Assembly (NCBI GenBank): GCA_002426795.1
Contig: DINQ01000008.1
Coordinates: forward strand, 310,001-374,000
From: Bacteroidales bacterium UBA5536
GTDB lineage: Bacteria; Bacteroidota; Bacteroidia; Bacteroidales; F082
DNA: 64,000 bases
Direction of reading: 5' to 3'
Positions within the stretch are counted from its first letter, which is position 1, and the number at the start of each line of letters is the position of its first letter. The notes beneath the pieces are model-generated. The model was not told the DNA's origin and did not search any database. It saw only the letters and a program-made list of their open reading frames with translations. Shown piece by piece: positions 59,423 to 64,000 of this stretch. A program made the position numbers and the translations under genes.

Positions 59423-59528
59423 AACCGACAAAAAGGAAAAAACCGACAAGCTAAAAGCATTTATTTGCGGCAAATGTGGGCAGTCTTCAAGCAAACAAAG
59501 TAAACTTTGTAAACCTCAGCAGCGATGA
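59403..59528 (+). CDS. Small Cys-rich protein linking the RapZ fusion and the nucleotidyltransferase
   Basis: A 41-codon ORF, MTKKKCKTDKKEKTDK... with Cys6, Cys22, Cys25 and Cys36. The CGKCG pair plus Lys/Ser-rich linker and a later LCKP resemble a small zinc-binding ribbon. Its start lies 20 bases inside the end of the APH-RapZ gene in another frame, and its stop overlaps the next gene's start by four bases (ATGA). Such tight double overlap and the Cys pattern argue for real translation, but it is short and needs protein evidence. Confidence 0.65.
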   Translation: MTKKKCKTDKKEKTDKLKAFICGKCGQSSSKQSKLCKPQQR

Positions 59529-60271
59529 GTGAAAGACAAGTGGCAGCAATGGTATTAGCTGCAGGTTTAGGTACGCGGTTGGGCTCGTTGACACAACAAA
59601 AATCCAAGGCTTTGGTGGAAATTAACGGAAAACCTTTGCTGTTGATTGTGATTGAGAAACTGGCAAAATTTGGCTTTAATGACATCATTGTAAATGTGCA
59701 TCATTTCGGTGAGCAGGTCATTAAAATGCTATCACAACTTCATCTAAATAACATTAATATCATTGTTTCTGACGAAAGGCAACTGTTGTTGGATACCGGA
59801 GGTGGAATATTAAAATCTATGCCATATTTCAACCACAAAGCTGCTGTTTTAGTGCACAACGTCGATATCATCAGCGACTTTGATTTGAGACAATTCGTTG
59901 ACGAATTTTTGGTTTCAGGAGATGATGCCTGGTTGGCCACACAAAACCGTGAAAGCAGCAGAAAACTGCTATTCGATGACCAAAATATATTGACCGGTTG
60001 GACCAACCAAAACACCAATGCATATAAATGGGTTGATGCAAAAAAACACTATCGCCAAGCGCTATCATTCAGTGGCATACATTGTTTTAATCCAGCCATT
60101 TTCTCGAATCTCGAAGTCAAAAAATGTAGCATCATCGACCTTTATCTGGAAGCGGCAAAAAACCACCGCATTGTAAGTAAGCAACTACCCCACAGCTATT
60201 GGTTTGATCTGGGGAAACCAGATCAACTTGAATCTGCAGCTATTTTTCTGAAAGACCTCAAAAAACCATGA
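59525..60271 (+). CDS. MurU-like sugar-1-phosphate nucleotidyltransferase
   Basis: 248 residues, single Rossmann-like NTP transferase domain. VLAAGLGTRLGSLTQQKSKALVEINGKP is the nucleotide-binding motif, HNVDIISDF supplies the metal-binding Asp, and a Trp-Phe-Asp-Leu-Gly (SYWFDLGKPDQ) closes the C-terminus. Length matches MurU (about 225) rather than bifunctional GlmU. It overlaps the gene before it by four bases and AddB-like by four bases. Together with the AmgK-like kinase it may form the MurNAc-alpha-1-P to UDP-MurNAc recycling route; substrate is inferred. Confidence 0.85.
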   Translation: MSERQVAAMVLAAGLGTRLGSLTQQKSKALVEINGKPLLLIVIEKLAKFGFNDIIVNVHHFGEQVIKMLSQLHLNNINIIVSDERQLLLDTGGGILKSMPYFNHKAAVLVHNVDIISDFDLRQFVDEFLVSGDDAWLATQNRESSRKLLFDDQNILTGWTNQNTNAYKWVDAKKHYRQALSFSGIHCFNPAIFSNLEVKKCSIIDLYLEAAKNHRIVSKQLPHSYWFDLGKPDQLESAAIFLKDLKKP

Positions 60272-63111
60272 CATCACCCTCCTTTCTCGAAAAACTTGCC
60301 TCGCATATCTTAAGCAATTATAAGGACAAAACAGCCCAACTGACAGTACTTTTTCCAAACAAGCGGGCTGGTTTGTTCCTCAAAAATGCGCTTGCAAAGC
60401 AAATAAAACACAATATTTGGCTTCCAAGGATCATGTCAATTGAAGAAGCATTTGCCGATTGGAGCGGACTTTCTCTGGCCGATCCTTTGCATGTGCAGTT
60501 CGAGCTGGCACGCATCCATTTGGAAAATGCCCCAGAAAAAGCATCAGCCATTGGCGAATTTATGGGACTTGCAGCGCAAATGGCGTCAGAATTTGAGGAT
60601 ATCGATCAAAGCCTGGCGGATGCTGCATCCATATTCAATTACCTGAATGAAGTAAAAGCGATTGAGATGTGGCATCCTGATGGCAGCCCTTTGCTGGAAA
60701 GTGAATTGAAGTATATTCAATTTTTCAAAAGCCTCAGGTTTTATTACGATCAGCTCAAAAAAAATCTTGAAAACGCCGGTCTTGCCTATCAGGGAATGCT
60801 TTCTGCAAAACTGGCCAGCTTGGAGGAAGCTGAACTTTTGAGTAAGATTGGTCAAAAACAGCTGATTTTTGCAGGTTTTAATGCACTTACAAAAGCTGAA
60901 GAGAAGATCGTCAGTACTTTTGTAAGAGCCAAAAAAGCAGAAATTATCTGGGATATTGACAAATACTATATTGAAAAACAAGCTTTTGGACTAAATGAAG
61001 CCGGACAGTTTGTTCGCGAATATTTACAAAACAAGTCTTTCCCCGCACCACAATTTTTAACGGAAGATTTAGTTTCTCAACCCAAACATATTGAAATTAT
61101 TGCCGTTGCTGGCAATGTGAGTCAGGCTAAGGCCTTGTCGCAGCGATTGGCACAGCAGACTGAAAACAACCATCAAAAAGCAGTAGTATTGGCCGACGAA
61201 AAACTCCTGCTTCCGGTACTCAATTCAATCCCAGAAAGTTATGAATCATTCAACGTAACCATGGGTTTTCCATTTATTTATGGTGTTGTTTATCAATATC
61301 TAAAGTTATTATTTGAGCTTCAATATTTGCGTAAACCCGGACAAGAATCCAACAAATTTTTTGTTTGGCCATTTTTGTCGCTACTAAATCATGAACTCAA
61401 TCAAGCCTTGTTTTCTGAATCAGACAGAAAAGTACTGAAAAATCTTAGCCAAAAACTGTCAGCATCAGGTATTATATTCTTTGATTTCAGTCAAATAGAA
61501 CCTGTTATTTCTGGTCATCCGGAACTTCAGACTTACTTTCTAAGTTTACTAACCCATTGGGAGAATCAAGCAAAAAAAACTTTGTCTGCTCTGGATTCCT
61601 TGCTTCCATTGATGATCAGTTTGGTGGAAAAAAACAGTCCATCGGCTTCTGGCATGATGGTCCTGAACCAGATCAGCATAGCCGGGCGTATCTTCAATAG
61701 AATTAAGCCACTACTCGAAATGATTCATGCTGTTTTTGATGCCCGTGAGTTGGCAACTATTTTTAACAGCATCGCACAACAACAGCAAGTAGCTTTTTAC
61801 GGGGAACCCTTGCAAGGCTTGCAGATCATGGGTTTACTCGAATCGAGGAATCTTGACTTTGATGAAATACATTTGCTCAGCGTAAATGAAGGCATTTTAC
61901 CCAAAGAGAAAAACTATGGCAGTATGATACCTGCCGACATCAGAAAAACATTTCAACTTCCTGGCTATCAAAACCGGCAAGCCGTTTTTGCTTATCATTT
62001 TTATCGCTTGCTGCAAAAAGCAGATCGTATTCATCTCTACTTTAACGACATTCCTGGGGAAATGGGTGGTGGTGAACCAAGTCAATTTGTTTTGCAGCTA
62101 TTGCACGAACTTCAACAGGTTAACCCAAAAATCACCATTACGAATAGCAGTTTTCAGCTACCCTTACCTATCAAAAAAACTTCGGATCAGATCAGCATAG
62201 AAAAAACAGCAGATGTGTTGCAAAACATACGTACAAAGCTCGAAAATGGCCTCTCACCCACAGCCCTGATAACATACATTGGATGCCCGCTAAAATTCTA
62301 CTTTCAGCATGTGCTTAAAATAACGGATACAACTGATGATAGGGTAGTTGCACAAAATGTACTTGGATCAGTAGTGCACCTTTGTCTCGAAAATTTATTC
62401 AAACCATTTGAAGGCAAGCAAATATCTGCAAAAGCAATTGCTGAGATGCGCCCTCATGTTGAAAAAGAAATTGAAACGGCATTTCGAACCGTTTTTGAAA
62501 AAGGAATCCCTGCTTTTGGCCGAAATGTACTTGTCAAAGAAGTTGCGATTCAAATGGTAAATAGTTTTCTATTGGCCGACGAACAGAGGATAAAATCGTT
62601 AAATGACATATATATCATTGGTCTTGAGAAAAAAATTGAAAGCAAATTCAATATTAATGGAAATTCACTCAAACTGAAAGGCTTTGTCGACCGTATCGAA
62701 AGCAGTTCGAATTCGGCAACAATTATCGATTACAAAACTGGTAAAGTGCTGCCGAAAGACCTTCAGTTGAAAGAATGGGAAAAATTAAGAGATTACAAAT
62801 CAGCCAAAATAATACAGCTGCTTTTTTACAGATATCTTGTCAGTAAAAGTGACTCTACCCTAAATGGTTTTTCTCCGGACACTGCCATCTTTAGCCTGCG
62901 AAGTCCGTCACAAGGACTTTTGCATCCTTCATATCCCACTGATGATCAGAACGAAATTAATGAACAAACAAGCATTTTGCTCAAGGATATCATCAGCGAA
63001 ATGTTTGATCCCGAAATCCCGATTAATCAAACCACTGAGACAGATATTTGCAGTTATTGCGAATTTGCAACGATTTGTAACCGGTATCCCACAAATAATT
63101 ATTCCAATTAA
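60268..63111 (+). CDS. AddB-like helicase-nuclease family protein
   Basis: 947 residues. An N-terminal inactivated-helicase-like region begins with TVLFPNKRAGLFLKN. The C-terminal PD-(D/E)xK nuclease contains LKGFVDRIESS and IIDYKTGKV. Cys673, Cys928, Cys931 and Cys937 form the spacing C...CxxCx5C typical of the AddB iron-sulfur cluster. It is expected to repair double-strand breaks with an AddA helicase partner, which is not in the window. It is coupled by ATGA to the nucleotidyltransferase gene, an unusual neighbour. Confidence 0.88.
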   Translation: MTSPSFLEKLASHILSNYKDKTAQLTVLFPNKRAGLFLKNALAKQIKHNIWLPRIMSIEEAFADWSGLSLADPLHVQFELARIHLENAPEKASAIGEFMGLAAQMASEFEDIDQSLADAASIFNYLNEVKAIEMWHPDGSPLLESELKYIQFFKSLRFYYDQLKKNLENAGLAYQGMLSAKLASLEEAELLSKIGQKQLIFAGFNALTKAEEKIVSTFVRAKKAEIIWDIDKYYIEKQAFGLNEAGQFVREYLQNKSFPAPQFLTEDLVSQPKHIEIIAVAGNVSQAKALSQRLAQQTENNHQKAVVLADEKLLLPVLNSIPESYESFNVTMGFPFIYGVVYQYLKLLFELQYLRKPGQESNKFFVWPFLSLLNHELNQALFSESDRKVLKNLSQKLSASGIIFFDFSQIEPVISGHPELQTYFLSLLTHWENQAKKTLSALDSLLPLMISLVEKNSPSASGMMVLNQISIAGRIFNRIKPLLEMIHAVFDARELATIFNSIAQQQQVAFYGEPLQGLQIMGLLESRNLDFDEIHLLSVNEGILPKEKNYGSMIPADIRKTFQLPGYQNRQAVFAYHFYRLLQKADRIHLYFNDIPGEMGGGEPSQFVLQLLHELQQVNPKITITNSSFQLPLPIKKTSDQISIEKTADVLQNIRTKLENGLSPTALITYIGCPLKFYFQHVLKITDTTDDRVVAQNVLGSVVHLCLENLFKPFEGKQISAKAIAEMRPHVEKEIETAFRTVFEKGIPAFGRNVLVKEVAIQMVNSFLLADEQRIKSLNDIYIIGLEKKIESKFNINGNSLKLKGFVDRIESSSNSATIIDYKTGKVLPKDLQLKEWEKLRDYKSAKIIQLLFYRYLVSKSDSTLNGFSPDTAIFSLRSPSQGLLHPSYPTDDQNEINEQTSILLKDIISEMFDPEIPINQTTETDICSYCEFATICNRYPTNNYSN

Positions 63112-63116
63112 TTACA

Positions 63117-63148
63117 TTTGGTAGCACAATGTTTATTGACTAAATTTG
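63117..63148 (+). promoter_or_regulatory. Promoter of the receiver-kinase gene
   Basis: TTTG (63117-63120), 20 bases, TAAATTTG (63141-63148), 43 bases upstream of the ATG at 63192. Matches the Bacteroidetes consensus. Confidence 0.7.
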
Positions 63149-63191
63149 TAGCAGGATAACCAACAGCTCCCACATCAAAAAAAACGCTTGT

Positions 63192-64000
63192 ATGAAAGAA
63201 GAGACTAAATTCAATGTGCTTATCGTAGACGACAGGCCAGAAAACTTGTTAACCCTGGAAGGGATTCTCGAAAGCGATGATTTAAATATCCTTAAAGCCT
63301 ATTCTGGTAACGAAGCACTGGGTATTATGCTCGAAGAGAACATATCACTGGTATTGATGGATGTTCAAATGCCGGGTATGGATGGGTTTGAAGTTGCTGA
63401 AATTATGCGTAGCAGTGAGCGCACAAAATTTATTCCTATCATTTTTATAACTGCCATCAGCAAACAGCGGCAGCACATTTTTAAAGGCTACGAATCAGGA
63501 GCTGTAGATTACCTTTATAAACCGCTCGACCTCGAAATACTACAGAGTAAGATCAAAGCGTTCATCGAGTTTTTTCAGCACAAAAACGCATTGGAAGAAA
63601 CCACCCGTAAGCTTGAAAAGACTATCTCCGAACTCAATGACGCTAAGCAGGTTGCTGAAGAAGCAACTTCGGCCAAAAGCACTTTTCTGGCCACAATGAG
63701 TCACGAAATCAGAACACCACTCAATGGCATTATCGGTATGGCTGAGCTGGGTCTTATGGACGAAGAAATCAGCACCATACAGCGCGAACGATTGATGGAT
63801 ATCAAAAACTCTGGCGAGTCGCTACTCGAAATCATCAACGAAATCTTGGATATTTCTAAAATTGAGGCTGACAAGCTTGAGCTGGAAGAAATAGAATTTA
63901 GCATCCGTGAAGTAGTTGAGAAAATTGTCAACCTCCTTTCTGTGAAAATATTTCAGGAAAAACTTGAGTTCGTTTGCGAGATTGACCCCAATCTACCCGA
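63192..64000 (+). CDS. Receiver domain-histidine kinase hybrid (partial)
   Basis: The first 269 residues of a gene that continues past the right edge. A receiver domain (about 7-125) has the phosphoacceptor Asp57 in VLMDVQMPGMDG, the conserved Lys in YKPLD and VDDRPEN at the start. A coiled-coil linker (about 130-160) leads to the HisKA domain with phosphorylatable His171 in MSHEIRTPLNGIIGM. It starts with the receiver and has no transmembrane or sensor domain so far, so it is a cytoplasmic hybrid kinase that may respond to phosphorylation by another kinase. The remainder is unseen. Confidence 0.92.
   Translation, partial: MKEETKFNVLIVDDRPENLLTLEGILESDDLNILKAYSGNEALGIMLEENISLVLMDVQMPGMDGFEVAEIMRSSERTKFIPIIFITAISKQRQHIFKGYESGAVDYLYKPLDLEILQSKIKAFIEFFQHKNALEETTRKLEKTISELNDAKQVAEEATSAKSTFLATMSHEIRTPLNGIIGMAELGLMDEEISTIQRERLMDIKNSGESLLEIINEILDISKIEADKLELEEIEFSIREVVEKIVNLLSVKIFQEKLEFVCEIDPNLP

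Noticed and set aside
1..64000. CRISPR array, tRNA/rRNA genes, prophage, restriction or other defence systems
   Set aside because: No regular short repeats with spacers, no RNA gene signatures and no defence-type gene cluster could be recognised.

Overview
The window looks like a chromosomal segment of a Bacteroidetes (class Bacteroidia or a close relative), AT-rich and densely coded. The lines of evidence are: many upstream regions with the phylum's -7 motif TAnnTTTG, several with TTTG or CTTG about 19 bases further upstream; type IX secretion (T9SS) C-terminal sorting domains; TonB-dependent receptors with carboxypeptidase-regulatory N-domains; DUF4295 beside L33; DUF349 repeats; a WbqC-like protein. 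I could not place it more finely. I saw no rRNA, tRNA, CRISPR array, prophage or intact insertion sequence.

Layout. 1-2 kb: clpS-nfeD-floA on the minus strand and the first codons of another gene. 2-9 kb: a nudix gene, then a minus-strand vitamin B12 uptake operon headed by a strong promoter and a cobalamin riboswitch (two T9SS-sorted surface proteins, a BtuB-like receptor, a beta-propeller lipoprotein, OsmC). 9-16 kb: pruA, an elongated KamA-like radical SAM protein, a serine hydrolase lipoprotein, and a MORN protein/thioesterase pair. 16-22.5 kb: rpmG-DUF4295-ftsY-rimO, then hutI-ftcD-marC. 22.7-27 kb: a T9SS C10 protease, a transposase-derived zinc-ribbon protein, two related thioredoxins, a WbqC-like protein. 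27-32 kb: PgpH-like HD protein, NlpC/P60 protein, an atypical thioredoxin-like protein and trxB. 32-38 kb: an FMN riboswitch in front of a TonB receptor, then an Oar-like receptor. 38-48 kb: a phosphodiesterase/phosphatase pair, an AsmA protein with a long coiled coil, aroC, a lipoprotein, a DUF349 protein. 48-54 kb: a complete Mrp antiporter operon (A to G). 54-58 kb: a patatin/beta-barrel protein, a Cys/Met PLP enzyme, a ferritin-like protein. 58-63 kb: an overlapping gene chain with an APH-RapZ fusion, a 41-residue Cys-rich ORF, a MurU-like nucleotidyltransferase and an AddB-like nuclease. The window ends inside a receiver-histidine kinase gene.

Functional themes are nutrient capture at the surface (B12, probably flavin, phosphate esters, protein), amino-acid catabolism towards glutamate (pruA, hutI, ftcD), thiol redox control, cell-wall recycling and sodium/proton homeostasis.

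The signals I consider least explained are: (1) a roughly 90-105 base repeat present three times, two copies of which end directly at the start codons of unrelated genes (C10 protease and mrpB); (2) the APH-RapZ / mini-protein / MurU-like / AddB-like overlapping chain; (3) the B12 operon with two T9SS-sorted proteins; (4) the FMN-riboswitch-controlled outer-membrane receptor; (5) a thioredoxin-like protein with a CxxxxxxC site beside trxB; (6) three genes whose start codon lies exactly four bases after TAATTTTG, suggesting leaderless mRNAs.
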